Assembly: GCF_013133795.1 (NCBI RefSeq)
Contig: NZ_JABGBN010000001.1
Span: forward strand, 310,001 to 374,000
DNA length: 64,000 nucleotides
Source of the DNA: Pelistega suis
GTDB taxonomy: Bacteria > Pseudomonadota > Gammaproteobacteria > Burkholderiales > Burkholderiaceae_B
Reading direction: 5' to 3'
Positions 1 through 8,967 of this stretch are shown in pieces (position 1 is the stretch's first letter; each line of letters opens with the position of its first letter). The notes beneath the pieces were generated by a model, which was given only the letters and a program-made list of their open reading frames with translations, had not been told where the DNA came from and searched no databases. The position numbers were made by a program, and so were the translations under genes.

Positions 1-1
1 A

Positions 2-541
2 AAAACTGGTGCTGTATGGGCGATTGTTGCACCAGATTCTAAAGAGGGGATGTTTGCTCATGCAGAATCATTGAATGCACAAGGTATTCCCTTTATTTTT
101 GATTTAGGACAAGCCATGCCGCTTTTTGATAAAGCGGATATTGAGAAAATGCTAGGTTTGGCTCAAGCCATGACAGTTAATGATTATGAAGCGTCTGTTA
201 TCGAGCAGCGTTTGGGTCGTAGCATTGAGGACTTATCGCATTTTCTAGAGGCGATTGTGGTGACACGTGGAGCAGAAGGTGCAAGCTTGTATATTAAAGG
301 GGAAGAAACACAGATTCCTCCTTTAAAAGCAAGTAAGGTATGTGACCCAACTGGCTGTGGAGATGCGCATCGAGGAGGGTTGCTTTATGGTCTGACTCAG
401 GGGTGGTCATGGTATGAAAGTGCTTGTTTAGCGAGTTTGATGGGAACATTAAAGATCGAAGTACAAGGCCCACAAAATTATGTCTATACGAGAGAAGAAA
501 TCGCTGATAAATTAAAAGAGGCTTATGGCGTAGAAATGTAA
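2..541 (+). CDS. PfkB-family carbohydrate/adenosine kinase (3' part only)
   Basis: The reading frame is open to the left edge, so the N-terminal half lies outside the window and about 179 residues remain. Visible are the VVTRGAEGASLY strand and the PfkB anion-hole/catalytic signature DPTGCGDAHRGG, whose Asp in GCGD should be the catalytic base. Family members phosphorylate a sugar or nucleoside hydroxyl with ATP in the cytoplasm. The DPTGCGDA..GG variant is the form I associate with adenosine-kinase-like proteins of Burkholderiales. The His after GDA replaces the more usual Phe. A strong hairpin terminator follows about 45 bases after the stop. Substrate specificity cannot be settled from this half. 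Confidence 0.85.
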   Translation, partial: KTGAVWAIVAPDSKEGMFAHAESLNAQGIPFIFDLGQAMPLFDKADIEKMLGLAQAMTVNDYEASVIEQRLGRSIEDLSHFLEAIVVTRGAEGASLYIKGEETQIPPLKASKVCDPTGCGDAHRGGLLYGLTQGWSWYESACLASLMGTLKIEVQGPQNYVYTREEIADKLKEAYGVEM

Positions 542-584
542 TCCGAAATGGCTATTTAGAGTATCAGAAATTACTCTGTATTTG

Positions 585-628
585 AAATAATGTCCCGCAG
601 CTTTATGGCTGGTGGGACATTATTTTAT
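585..628 (+). terminator. Rho-independent terminator after the PfkB kinase
   Basis: Arms at 585-596 and 614-625 (AAATAATGTCCC / GGGACATTATTT) form a 12-bp perfect stem whose right arm runs into a T-rich stretch. It lies between the kinase and the convergent YggT gene. Confidence 0.8.
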
Positions 629-640
629 AGAGTGAGTTAT

Positions 641-1195
641 TTAAACGACTATCATTTGTAATGCAATAATCCCAATCATAAGTAGCATTAATGAAATATC
701 AATAGGCGCTGTTTGTAAAGACTTAGGGAGCGTTTGACGAATAGCGCTAAGAATCGGCTCCAGTAGTGCGCGTAAGAATGATTGAAAAGGTGATAGCGGG
801 CTTATCCAACTGAGGATGGCATAGACGATACCCAACCATAACACCATGGATAATAAACCATTAATAAAAATTTTAAGTGCAGCAATAGGTAATATGCTCA
901 TATCCACAGGGACTTCACTCAGACCATCAATGCTATTTATGGCAAGCTTAGTTGTTAAGAAGAGCTGCACTAAGCAAATGATATAAGCAATAATCAAACT
1001 AGGAAAGTCGATATTGCTACTAGAGGGAATGATTTTACGCACAGGAACAACGATAAAATCCGTTAACTTGTAGATAAAGGCACAATAAGGATTGAAGTAA
1101 GGAATACGGCGCCAGAAAATCCATGCTCTTAAAAATAAGGCACTACAAAATAACGTGGCAAACGTTGATATTAAAAAAATTAAGGCATTGGTCAT
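641..1195 (-). CDS. YggT family integral membrane protein
   Basis: A 184-residue protein with about four hydrophobic segments (near residues 4-28, 63-88, 97-130 and 165-183) and the two-repeat layout of YggT proteins, including the FxRALLEPILSAIRQTLP stretch after the third segment. YggT proteins are inner-membrane proteins of poorly defined role, sometimes linked to osmotic shock resistance or cell-division/photosystem factor assembly. It stands alone between the kinase and the histone-like gene and is convergent with the former. No catalytic residues are recognisable. The family call is firm and the function is unknown. Confidence 0.85.
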   Translation of the reverse strand: MTNALIFLISTFATLFCSALFLRAWIFWRRIPYFNPYCAFIYKLTDFIVVPVRKIIPSSSNIDFPSLIIAYIICLVQLFLTTKLAINSIDGLSEVPVDMSILPIAALKIFINGLLSMVLWLGIVYAILSWISPLSPFQSFLRALLEPILSAIRQTLPKSLQTAPIDISLMLLMIGIIALQMIVV

Positions 1196-1266
1196 TGCAA
1201 TTTATTCCAAACAAAAGCAAACTCACTGCTCATAAGTAGCATTATGCAGATGCGTTTAGCTAATAA

Positions 1267-1305
1267 AAAAACCGTTTGAACATTATAAAACGTTCAAACG
1301 GTTTT
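1267..1305 (-). terminator. Rho-independent terminator of the histone H1-like gene
   Basis: Arms 1268-1281 and 1292-1305 pair perfectly over 14 bp, and read on the minus strand the hairpin is followed by a T7 run. It sits only about 25 bases past the stop codon of the -1 frame extension (1330) but about 135 bases past the zero-frame stop (1440). This fits the extension being part of the gene. Confidence 0.85.
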
Positions 1306-1329
1306 CGTTTAAAAATAACCTAAAGAGAC

Positions 1330-1443
1330 TTAAGGACGATGTGATCCAGTAGGAAATGGCCAAGGATTAGGGGTATCCGCCTTTTTATGGGCACTCGCTT
1401 TAGTCACCGTTGGTGCTGCTTTGGGGGCAGCTTGTTCAGTTAC
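1330..1443 (-). CDS. -1 frame C-terminal extension of the histone H1-like protein
   Basis: Read in the -1 frame from the A9G run, the minus strand encodes 37 more residues, from VTEQAAPKAAP to the tail ADTPNPWPFPTGSHRP, ending at TAA 1330-1332. The extension keeps the Ala/Lys/Pro style of the main frame and then ends in a Trp/Phe/Pro motif. From memory, this resembles the conserved C-terminus of histone H1-like proteins in Burkholderiales (WPFPTG). It is joined to the main gene either by programmed -1 frameshifting or transcript slippage at 1443-1452, or by a one-base difference in the homopolymer. The coding nature is well supported; the mechanism is inferred. Confidence 0.75.
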   Translation of the reverse strand, partial: VTEQAAPKAAPTVTKASAHKKADTPNPWPFPTGSHRP

Positions 1444-1463
1444 TTTTTTTTTGAGCCTGCCTC
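1415..1463 (-). promoter_or_regulatory. Candidate programmed -1 frameshift cassette
   Basis: On the minus strand, in order: a Shine-Dalgarno-like GAGG (1463-1460), a 10-base spacer, the slippery heptamer A AAA AAG in the correct phase (1449-1443) inside an A9G run, an immediate zero-frame TAA (1442-1440), an 11-base spacer from the heptamer, and a 5-bp hairpin GCTGC/GCAGC (1431-1427 with 1419-1415, loop of 7). This is the arrangement known from E. coli dnaX and many IS3-family elements: upstream anti-SD pairing, A AAA AAG, downstream stem. The stem here is short. Confidence 0.6.
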
Positions 1464-2222
1464 AGCTACTTTTTCTGCAACATTAACTGTTGCTTTAGCT
1501 TCTGTTTCTGTTGATTTAGTTGCTGCTTTCTTAGCAGGAGCAGCGGCTTTTTTCGCAGGTGCTTTAGCGACGGTTTTAGTTGCCGCTTTCTTAGCAGGAG
1601 CAACGGCTTTTTTAGCAGGTGCTTTAGCGACGGTTTTAGTTGCCGCTTTCTTAGCAGGGGCAGCCGCTTTTTTAGCAGGTGCTTTAGCGACGGTTTTAGT
1701 TACCGCTTTCTTAGCAGGAGCAGCGGCTTTTTTAGCAGGTGCTTTAGCTACGGTTTTAGTTGCCGCTTTCTTAGCAGGGGCAGCCGCTTTTTTAGCAGGC
1801 GCTTTAGCTACGGTTTTAGTTGCCGCTTTCTTAGCAGGAGCAGCCGCTTTTTTAGCAGGTGCTTTAGCTACGGTTTTAGTTGCTGCTTTCTTAGCAGGAG
1901 TAGCGGCTTTTTTAGCAGGTGCTTTAGCGACGGTTTTAGTTGCCGCTTTCTTAGCAGGAGCAGCCGCTTTTTTAGCAGGTGCTTTGGCTACGGTTTTAGT
2001 TGCCGCTTTCTTAGCAGGAGCAGCCGCTTTTTTAGCGGGTGCTTTAGCTACGGTTTTAGTTGCCGCTTTCTTAGCAGGAGCAGCCGCTTTTTTAGCAGGT
2101 GCTTTCGCTACTGTTTTAGTGGTTGATTTTTTTGCTGTTGCTTCAGTTTTAGTCGCAACGGTCTTTTTGTCGTCTACTTTTTTAGTATTTTTTGCAGGTG
2201 CCTTGGCTTTTGTAGTTGCCAT
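1440..2222 (-). CDS. Histone H1-like nucleoid protein with 20-residue tandem repeats
   Basis: A 260-residue, extremely Lys/Ala/Pro-rich protein. After an acidic/Lys leader it holds ten near-identical 20-residue repeats of the type TKTVAKAPAKKAAAPAKKAA, resembling the C-terminal tail of eukaryotic H1 and Bordetella BpH1. Such proteins bind DNA non-specifically and compact the nucleoid. Three ATGs in a row (2228, 2225, 2222) follow an AGGAG at 2234-2230; the third has the best spacing (7 bases), giving MATTKAKAPAKN. The zero frame ends with SKKK and TAA inside the frameshift cassette, and a conserved-looking tail lies in the -1 frame. The leader of more than 300 bases upstream is very AT-rich. 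Confidence 0.9.
   Translation of the reverse strand: MATTKAKAPAKNTKKVDDKKTVATKTEATAKKSTTKTVAKAPAKKAAAPAKKAATKTVAKAPAKKAAAPAKKAATKTVAKAPAKKAAAPAKKAATKTVAKAPAKKAATPAKKAATKTVAKAPAKKAAAPAKKAATKTVAKAPAKKAAAPAKKAATKTVAKAPAKKAAAPAKKAVTKTVAKAPAKKAAAPAKKAATKTVAKAPAKKAVAPAKKAATKTVAKAPAKKAAAPAKKAATKSTETEAKATVNVAEKVAEAGSKKK
1522..2121 (-). repeat. Ten tandem 60-bp repeats (minisatellite) in the histone-like gene
   Basis: The period is exactly 60 bp, so each printed line of sequence repeats the one above with only a few silent or Ala/Thr/Val changes. Each unit encodes one 20-residue KTVAKAPAKKAAAPAKKAAT block. Because 60 is divisible by three, gain or loss of units keeps the frame, so the tail length can vary between strains. 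Confidence 0.95.
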
Positions 2223-2234
2223 CATCATACTCCT

Positions 2235-2631
2235 GAATAGGGTCCTAATTGCAATTGTTGAATTTGAGATATCCCCCAGGTGAGATGAGAAATATATCAA
2301 ATTGACATCATCGGTATGCCTTTAAAAATATAGGCTTACACATAAATGAAAGATTACAACAAACTGTCTTGAAAATCATCAGTTTTTTATTATTGTTCAA
2401 TAACTTATCTTGTTGTGGATAGCTAATGTTTTGCGAGGTTTTAATGGTTTTTAATTTAAAAATTTTATATTTAAACTATTTTGATGAAGTTTATTAAGGG
2501 ATAAAAATAATGTTTTATTCATCTTCATATGGAATAAAATTCAGATTTCACAGGCCTTTTAGAGGTATTTTTACTTTTAATTTGTTTTATATTTAAATTA
2601 ATTTTTGAAAAAAGAGAAGGTGTGCTCTTAT
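2235..2631. other. AT-rich intergenic region between histone-like gene and gltX
   Basis: About 400 bases without a credible gene on either strand, dominated by A/T tracts. It must hold the promoter and leader of the histone-like gene (minus strand). I see no convincing consensus -35/-10 pair that I would commit to, and no tRNA or repeat. The gltX terminator forms its far end. Confidence 0.6.
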
Positions 2632-2660
2632 AAAAAAAGCACCTGATAAAAAGGTGCTTT
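2632..2660 (-). terminator. Rho-independent terminator of gltX
   Basis: AAAGCACCT at 2636-2644 pairs with AGGTGCTTT at 2652-2660. Read on the minus strand the hairpin is followed by a run of seven Ts. It lies about 70 bases past the gltX stop. Confidence 0.85.
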
Positions 2661-2730
2661 GCGAGGATAAGTAAAATGCAAATAATTATTAAAATTAGCA
2701 TAAAACCAACAGGGCAGAGGGTTGCAGTCC

Positions 2731-4122
2731 TTAGGCTTTTAGTCGGCTGAGAACGGTGTCTTTGCCCATAATGGCTAATACTTGATCAACAGCAGGTGTT
2801 TGTTTCTGTCCGGTGACGAGTAGGCGTAATGGAATACCTAATGCGGGCATTTTTGCATTATGCTTAGCTAAGGTTTCTTTAATGATACGAGCGAGCTCTT
2901 CGCTAGTCCATTGCGCTAGATTGTCTGCGGCTTGTGCGAAGTCGTTTACTAATAGGCGAGCCTCTGGTGTCACAAACTGTGCGAGTAATTCGCTATCTGC
3001 TGCTTTAAAAGGAGAGCAGAATAACATTGCATCATTAGCGAGTTGTTCAAGTGTTTCGGCGCGCTCTTTAAATAAGGCTAAGACCGCTTTTAAATCTACG
3101 ATAGAGGTATCGCCTCCGCGTGCTTGTATACGAGGAGCAACAGCTGCGACAAGTGATTCATCATCAAGTTGTTTGATATAGTGCGCATTAACCCAATTCA
3201 GTTTTTTGGGATCCCATTGTGCAGCAGATTTTGACATGTGATTGCCATCGAACCATTCAATAATTTGCTCGCGTGTAAAAATCTCATCATCGCCGTGACT
3301 CCAGCCCAAACGAGCAAGATAATTGACCATGGCATCAGATAAGTAACCGTCACTATCATATTGCATAACACTTACCGCACCATGACGTTTTGAGAGCTTT
3401 TGACCATCTGGTCCCAAAATCATCGGGACATGCCCATAGATAGGAAGTGGCGCATTAAGTGCTTTTAGAATATTGATTTGGCGAGGGGTGTTATTGACGT
3501 GATCATCGCCACGGATGACATGTGTAATTTGCATATCCCAATCATCTACTACCACGCAGAAGTTATAGGTAGGTGTGCCGTCTTGGCGAGCAATAATTAA
3601 GTCGTCAAGCTCTTGATTATCAATCGTAATGGTACCCTTGAGCATATCATCCCAAGAGACAACACCTTCTGTTGGATTTTTAAAACGGACGACGGGTTTG
3701 CGCCCTTCAGGAATCGGAGGAAGTGTTTTACCTGTCTCTGGTCGCCAAGTACCGTCATATTTAGGTTTCAGGCCTTTTGCCTTAGCAATTTCCCTCATTT
3801 GTTCGACTTCTTCGGGTGTGCTATAACAGTAGTATGCTGTGCCATTTTGGAGCATTTGTGCGATAACTTCTTTGTAGCGATCAAAGCGTTTTGTTTGATA
3901 GAATGGACCTTCGTCATGCTCAAGCCCTAACCACTGCATACCATCCAGAATAGCTTGGACGGCTTCTGGTGTTGAACGCTCTAAATCCGTATCTTCGATA
4001 CGAAGAATAAAGGTGCCTTTATGGTGACGAGCAAAAGCCCAAGAAAATAATGCGGTGCGCGCACCACCTAGATGCAAGTAGCCTGTGGGTGATGGAGCAA
4101 AACGAGTGCGAATGGTAGACAT
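2731..4122 (-). CDS. gltX: Glutamyl-tRNA synthetase
   Basis: A 463-residue class Ic aminoacyl-tRNA synthetase that charges tRNA-Glu in the cytoplasm. The HIGH-type motif appears as [19 protein letters not shown] near the N-terminus, and the KMSKS-type motif as KLSKRHG near residue 240. The anticodon-binding helical domain follows and the length is normal for the family. I place the start at ATG 4122 ([14 protein letters not shown]); an in-frame ATG at 4149 would add nine residues with no homology. The gene is monocistronic, divergent from the GNAT fusion gene and followed by its own terminator. Confidence 0.96.
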   Translation of the reverse strand: MSTIRTRFAPSPTGYLHLGGARTALFSWAFARHHKGTFILRIEDTDLERSTPEAVQAILDGMQWLGLEHDEGPFYQTKRFDRYKEVIAQMLQNGTAYYCYSTPEEVEQMREIAKAKGLKPKYDGTWRPETGKTLPPIPEGRKPVVRFKNPTEGVVSWDDMLKGTITIDNQELDDLIIARQDGTPTYNFCVVVDDWDMQITHVIRGDDHVNNTPRQINILKALNAPLPIYGHVPMILGPDGQKLSKRHGAVSVMQYDSDGYLSDAMVNYLARLGWSHGDDEIFTREQIIEWFDGNHMSKSAAQWDPKKLNWVNAHYIKQLDDESLVAAVAPRIQARGGDTSIVDLKAVLALFKERAETLEQLANDAMLFCSPFKAADSELLAQFVTPEARLLVNDFAQAADNLAQWTSEELARIIKETLAKHNAKMPALGIPLRLLVTGQKQTPAVDQVLAIMGKDTVLSRLKA

Positions 4123-4226
4123 AGAATTAATTGAGTAGAAATAAATCAAAAAATAGCTACTAAGTTTAAAATAGTAGCAAACACAGATAGACTGTATTTT
4201 AACTTAAGTTGACTGAGAGTACGCGA

Positions 4227-6683
4227 ATGTTAAGACATCGTTTAGCATCCTTTTTTGAGCCCAAGTCTTTATTAGTCATTACGGATATTGAATTACCTAT
4301 TTTGAAAGCGCTTCCAGCATCATTCGCTGCTCATGCCACGGTGATTCATATTCAAGAAGGACAGTCTATATCTACCGTATTGGCAGATAGTCCATTATCA
4401 GAATCTAAAGAGTTAGCACTTATTTGTGTGCAACCTTCGCACTTATCGGCAGTATTAGCTTATTTATCTGCACGACCACCTCAGGCACTCTTGTTATTAC
4501 CTCCGAATGTTATTGATATGGAGCCTAAAGAAAGTGCTGCTTTGCTTTCTCAATGGGTCAAGGATAATAAAGTGATGCTATTAGGTGCGCGCAGTTTTGG
4601 TGTGCAGCGTCCTCATCTGAATTTGAATTTGAGCCGTTCTGAAAATGCTAAAGCAGGACGGGTAGCGGTGGTTTCTCAATCAAGAATGTTGGCTATGTCG
4701 GTGTTAGATTGGGCACTAGATACGCACATAGGTTTATCGGCGATTGTTTCTCTAGGAGAGACGGTCAATGTGGATATTCCAGAAATTATTGAGTACCTAG
4801 CTGGCGATGCTCGTACAGATAGTATCGTGCTTTATTTGGATAAATTTAGTAGTGGACGAGAGTTAATTAGTGCTATCCGAACGGCAGCTAGTGTTAAACC
4901 GGTAGTGGTGTTACGGGCAGGACGTACGGATAAGGTGTTAATGGGAAGCGATCAGGTCTTTGATGCTGCTTTACGTCGCTCTGGTGCTGTGCGAGTACAT
5001 TATTTCGTTGATATGTTCTCTTCGTTAAAAGCCTTAACGCATAAGCGTCGTCCTAAAGGAGGGCGAGTGGCTGTGATTGCTAATGGCCGAGCACAGGCGC
5101 AGTTATTGATGGATGAGATGTTATCTTGCAATCATAATATGCAACAGGCAGATTTTTCTCAAGAAACACGTACCAAACTTATGGACTTATTGGGGCCAGG
5201 ATGCTTGGTGGGCAATCCCGTTATCGCGTATGAGCCTATTACAGGGGATAAGTTAGTAGAAGGCTTAAAGATTCTGCAGGACGATAATAATGTGGATGCT
5301 TTAATGGTTGTTCTTGCTCCAGATGATGCAACGGATATGGAAAAAGTAGTGGATCATTTAGTGCAGTTTGTTCCACGAGCCAAAAAACCTATCTTAAATA
5401 CCTTATTAGGTGAGTATTCGATGAAACCTTTGCGTCGTGTGATAGACCAGTCAGGTTCACCGGCGTTTCGTACACCAGAAACCGCTATTTCAGGAATGGG
5501 TGCCTTAATTTCTTATCACTATAATCAGCAACTTTTACAGCAAACACGCATTCCTTTTTTTGATACAGCGACACCTGATAAACAAGCAGGGATTAATTTA
5601 ATTAATGGTTTGCGAGCAGAAGGGCGTAGAGAGCTAACCAAAGCAGAAAGCTATCAATTGCTCAAGTTTTATCATGCCGATATTTATCTTGGTGCGGATG
5701 ATAAGGATGAGCAATATTCGGTAGAAGATGATATTCCTGCACTTAAAGTGATGGTAAAAAGGGATCCCGTTTTTGGGCCTTGGATTTATTTTGGTGAAGG
5801 CGGTCATGAAGTTAAAGTACCTGTGGATGACCAAGGGCTAGATTTACCTCCTCTGAATGCTTATCTTGCTGCACAGCTTATTGAGCGTAGTCGCTTGTAT
5901 CGTCAAGAGTTGCAAATGTATGTTGAACCACCGATTTTCAAAAAGTTACAAAAACTTTTAGAAACGGTATCTGAGCTGGTAACAGATTTTCCCGGGATTG
6001 AAGAGATTGAAATTAATCCCATCATTATTGGATATAGAGAGTTGAATGTGCATGATGTGCGTATTAAGCTAACAGAGCATGTTATGCCAGATATGCCAGA
6101 AGAGGGTGGTTATGCGCATATGGCCATTTATCCTTATCCCGATTATTTAATTGAACATCATACGTTTAAAGATGGGAATGAATGGGTATTAAGGCCTATT
6201 CGCCCAGAAGATGCAGAGCAGATGCAAGCGTTTATCCGTAATTTATCGGATGAGTCTCGTTATATGCGATTTGTGTCGATGATGAAAGAACTGACACCCA
6301 AAATGCTGACGCGATATACCTATGTGGATTATCACAGAGAGTTGGCATTGGTTGCGACGACAACCATACCTAATCCTGAAAACAGAGGATTACCTAAAGA
6401 GATTATTATTGGTTTAGCTCATTATCTACGTAATGCCGACGGAGTAGGTGCTGAATATGCTTTAGTTATTGCAGATGATTGGCAGGGACATGGTTTAGGG
6501 AAGAAGCTTATGTCAAAATTACTAGCGGAGGCCAAAAATCAAGGATTAGAGTATATTGAAGGCGTAGTATTGGCGAATAATAAACCTATGTTGGGATTGA
6601 TGACGGGATTGGGACTTATTAATGATATGGATCCTGAAGACCCCTCAATGAGAAGGGTTTGGATGCCCTTCGACAGGAAATAG
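4227..6683 (+). CDS. Pat-type protein: acyl-CoA synthetase (ADP-forming)-like domains fused to GNAT acetyltransferase
   Basis: About 818 residues. The order is CoA-binding Rossmann domain (FEPKSLLVI onward), succinyl-CoA-ligase-like domains (VAVVSQSRMLA, SIVSLGETVNVDIPEIIEYLAGD), a remnant ATP-grasp region (DPVFGPWIYFGEGG, EIEINPIIIG) and a C-terminal GNAT domain with acetyl-CoA motif WQGHGLGKKL. The family (PatZ/YfiQ) acetylates lysines on metabolic enzymes. Compared with E. coli PatZ as I remember it, the ATP-grasp segment carrying the PVALK..SP..HKS motif is missing, so the synthetase half is probably inactive or regulatory. I prefer ATG 4227 with GAGAG eight bases upstream; a TTG at 4209 is possible. 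The stop codon lies inside a palindrome. Confidence 0.88.
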   Translation: MLRHRLASFFEPKSLLVITDIELPILKALPASFAAHATVIHIQEGQSISTVLADSPLSESKELALICVQPSHLSAVLAYLSARPPQALLLLPPNVIDMEPKESAALLSQWVKDNKVMLLGARSFGVQRPHLNLNLSRSENAKAGRVAVVSQSRMLAMSVLDWALDTHIGLSAIVSLGETVNVDIPEIIEYLAGDARTDSIVLYLDKFSSGRELISAIRTAASVKPVVVLRAGRTDKVLMGSDQVFDAALRRSGAVRVHYFVDMFSSLKALTHKRRPKGGRVAVIANGRAQAQLLMDEMLSCNHNMQQADFSQETRTKLMDLLGPGCLVGNPVIAYEPITGDKLVEGLKILQDDNNVDALMVVLAPDDATDMEKVVDHLVQFVPRAKKPILNTLLGEYSMKPLRRVIDQSGSPAFRTPETAISGMGALISYHYNQQLLQQTRIPFFDTATPDKQAGINLINGLRAEGRRELTKAESYQLLKFYHADIYLGADDKDEQYSVEDDIPALKVMVKRDPVFGPWIYFGEGGHEVKVPVDDQGLDLPPLNAYLAAQLIERSRLYRQELQMYVEPPIFKKLQKLLETVSELVTDFPGIEEIEINPIIIGYRELNVHDVRIKLTEHVMPDMPEEGGYAHMAIYPYPDYLIEHHTFKDGNEWVLRPIRPEDAEQMQAFIRNLSDESRYMRFVSMMKELTPKMLTRYTYVDYHRELALVATTTIPNPENRGLPKEIIIGLAHYLRNADGVGAEYALVIADDWQGHGLGKKLMSKLLAEAKNQGLEYIEGVVLANNKPMLGLMTGLGLINDMDPEDPSMRRVWMPFDRK

Positions 6684-6855
6684 TCGATTGACGACTATTT
6701 CCTGCGTAGGGCATCTGAGAGCCTCTGGCTCGAAGTGGATGAGTCTTGACAAGAAACAGTCATAGTTGACTGTTTCTCGCAGACGAATCTGAGCAAGTTC
6801 TGATGCGAAGTGGACAGCCCTGAGAGGCATCTGAGAGCCTCTGGCTCTATTTCCT
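6675..6855. repeat. Palindromic repeat cluster between convergent genes
   Basis: Three palindrome types are interleaved: AGGAAATAGTCG/CGACTATTTCCT (6675-6686, 6692-6703), AGAAACAGTCA/TGACTGTTTCT (6752-6762, 6767-6777), and GAGCCTCTGGCTC at 6719-6731 and 6835-6847. A 21-base direct repeat starting GCATCTGAGAGCC is at 6711-6731 and 6827-6847. Two diverged units of about 75 bp (palindrome, then CGAAGTGGA about 42 bases from its centre) are tandem, plus a partial third. The stop codons of both flanking genes fall within copies of AGGAAATAG. It looks like a REP-type intergenic element. Confidence 0.75.
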
Positions 6856-7566
6856 CGCCCATTTATTAAGTAGTAGAGCCTGAATAGAGTGAACTTTGAT
6901 ATCCACATAATCTGCTCTTCCATCGTAAATCGTACTAAAAGGTGTATGTGGATTTGCGATATGGGCGCAACGCATACCTAATTTCTTTGCGGCTTTCAGG
7001 TTTTTTAGCGTATCTTCTACTAGCGTAATGCGGTTAGCAGGAACATTTAGCTCTCGTAAGAGTGTGCGCATTAAACGCATAGAGGGTTTAGGGTGATATT
7101 CGCCTTGTAAAAACATATGATCAATCGCACAAATACCAGAAAAGCAATCTTCAATCTTTAAGGTTTTGAGAACCTCTCGTGCATAGGCATAAGGCGCATT
7201 GGTGACAATATATTTTATCCCGGGAGTTTGTCTTAGGAGATGTCCTAGGTGAGGTTCTTTTTTGACATGAGTAGCAATATCAAAATCATGGCTAATATGC
7301 AAAAACTCAATAGGATCTACGCCGTGATGGCGTTGCATGCCAATCATTGTGGCACCGTATTGTTCCCAGTATTGTTGACGTAATGCCGTTGCTTGTTCGA
7401 AGTCTAAATGGAGTGACTTCATGACTGCAGTCGTCATACTCTTATCAATTTGAGAAAATACCGAATGTGAGGCATCGTGTAAGGTATTGTCTAAATCAAA
7501 AAGCCATACCCTGTCAGAGACAGGGTAATGTGCTTTAGAGGGTAATGGATGAATGAGTTTCGCCAT
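6847..7566 (-). CDS. Pyrimidine 5'-nucleotidase, HAD superfamily
   Basis: A 239-residue HAD hydrolase. Motif I is WLFDLDNTLHDAS (nucleophile and acid Asp), motif II is in IVTNAPYAYA, and motif IV is TLVEDTLKNL. The DLDNTLHD form with the downstream layout matches the pyrimidine 5'-nucleotidase/SDT1-type subfamily that dephosphorylates UMP or CMP. It is the last gene of a minus-strand run following argB by ten bases, an order I know from Bordetella. Its final codons and stop coincide with the palindromic repeat cluster, so the C-terminal residues may derive from that element. Confidence 0.85.
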   Translation of the reverse strand: MAKLIHPLPSKAHYPVSDRVWLFDLDNTLHDASHSVFSQIDKSMTTAVMKSLHLDFEQATALRQQYWEQYGATMIGMQRHHGVDPIEFLHISHDFDIATHVKKEPHLGHLLRQTPGIKYIVTNAPYAYAREVLKTLKIEDCFSGICAIDHMFLQGEYHPKPSMRLMRTLLRELNVPANRITLVEDTLKNLKAAKKLGMRCAHIANPHTPFSTIYDGRADYVDIKVHSIQALLLNKWARK

Positions 7567-7576
7567 ATCAAAGGGA

Positions 7577-8473
<897 letters not shown>

Positions 8474-8965
8474 CTATTTTTGTGCGAGTGTTTTTTCTAA
8501 GGTTTGAATAAATTCTTTTTTATCGTATTCGCCTATATAGCGTTTGACAATATTGCCATCTCTATCAATTAAAAAAGACACGGGGGTGAAACGAATACCA
8601 CCAAAGTCCGTGGCAACTTGACCTGATTTGTCATAAGCGACAGTAAAAGGTAATTGGTATGACTCACGGAATTTATGCAGTGCTTCCGTATTGTCGTAGC
8701 TCATGGCTACAGCAATCGTATCGTAACCTTTGTCTTTATAGGTGTTGTAGTATTCGATGGTATCCGGCATTTGTTTAACACAAGTCACACAAGTGGTTGC
8801 CCAAAATTTAACAAGGACTACTTTGCCTTTGAGTTCCTCAGTATTGATTTTTCCACCGTCTAGTGTTTGGAAGGTGACATGAGGAGCACTATCTTTATTG
8901 AAAAAGAAGAAAAAACCTGCAACAGCAATAATGATGGCAGTAATCGCAATGATAAGTTTATTCAT
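8474..8965 (-). CDS. TlpA/ResA-type membrane-anchored thioredoxin-fold protein
   Basis: A 163-residue protein with one N-terminal hydrophobic anchor (residues about 3-22) and a periplasmic thioredoxin fold. The redox motif is CVTC in the context KFWATTCVTCVKQMP, and the cis-Pro loop is in GIRFTPVSFLID. Such proteins reduce or exchange disulfides in the periplasm, for instance in cytochrome c maturation. The CxxC spacing is canonical but the VT dipeptide is uncommon. It is located two bases downstream of the BON lipoprotein gene in the same direction. The exact partner is unknown. Confidence 0.85.
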   Translation of the reverse strand: MNKLIIAITAIIIAVAGFFFFFNKDSAPHVTFQTLDGGKINTEELKGKVVLVKFWATTCVTCVKQMPDTIEYYNTYKDKGYDTIAVAMSYDNTEALHKFRESYQLPFTVAYDKSGQVATDFGGIRFTPVSFLIDRDGNIVKRYIGEYDKKEFIQTLEKTLAQK

Positions 8966-8967
8966 GT

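Noticed and set aside
1443-1452. Treating the histone A9 run simply as a sequencing error
   Set aside because: Possible, but the in-phase A AAA AAG with upstream GAGG, immediate stop and downstream stem together favour a real recoding site; kept as the stated alternative.
1522-2121. Regular repeats suggestive of a CRISPR array
   Set aside because: Period of 60 with no distinct spacers; every position is repeated and the frame is coding.
1387-2283. Long plus-strand open frame of 298 residues (FLAGAAAFLAGALATVLVAA repeats)
   Set aside because: It is the mirror of the histone 60-bp repeats. The RBS, terminator and composition support only the minus strand.
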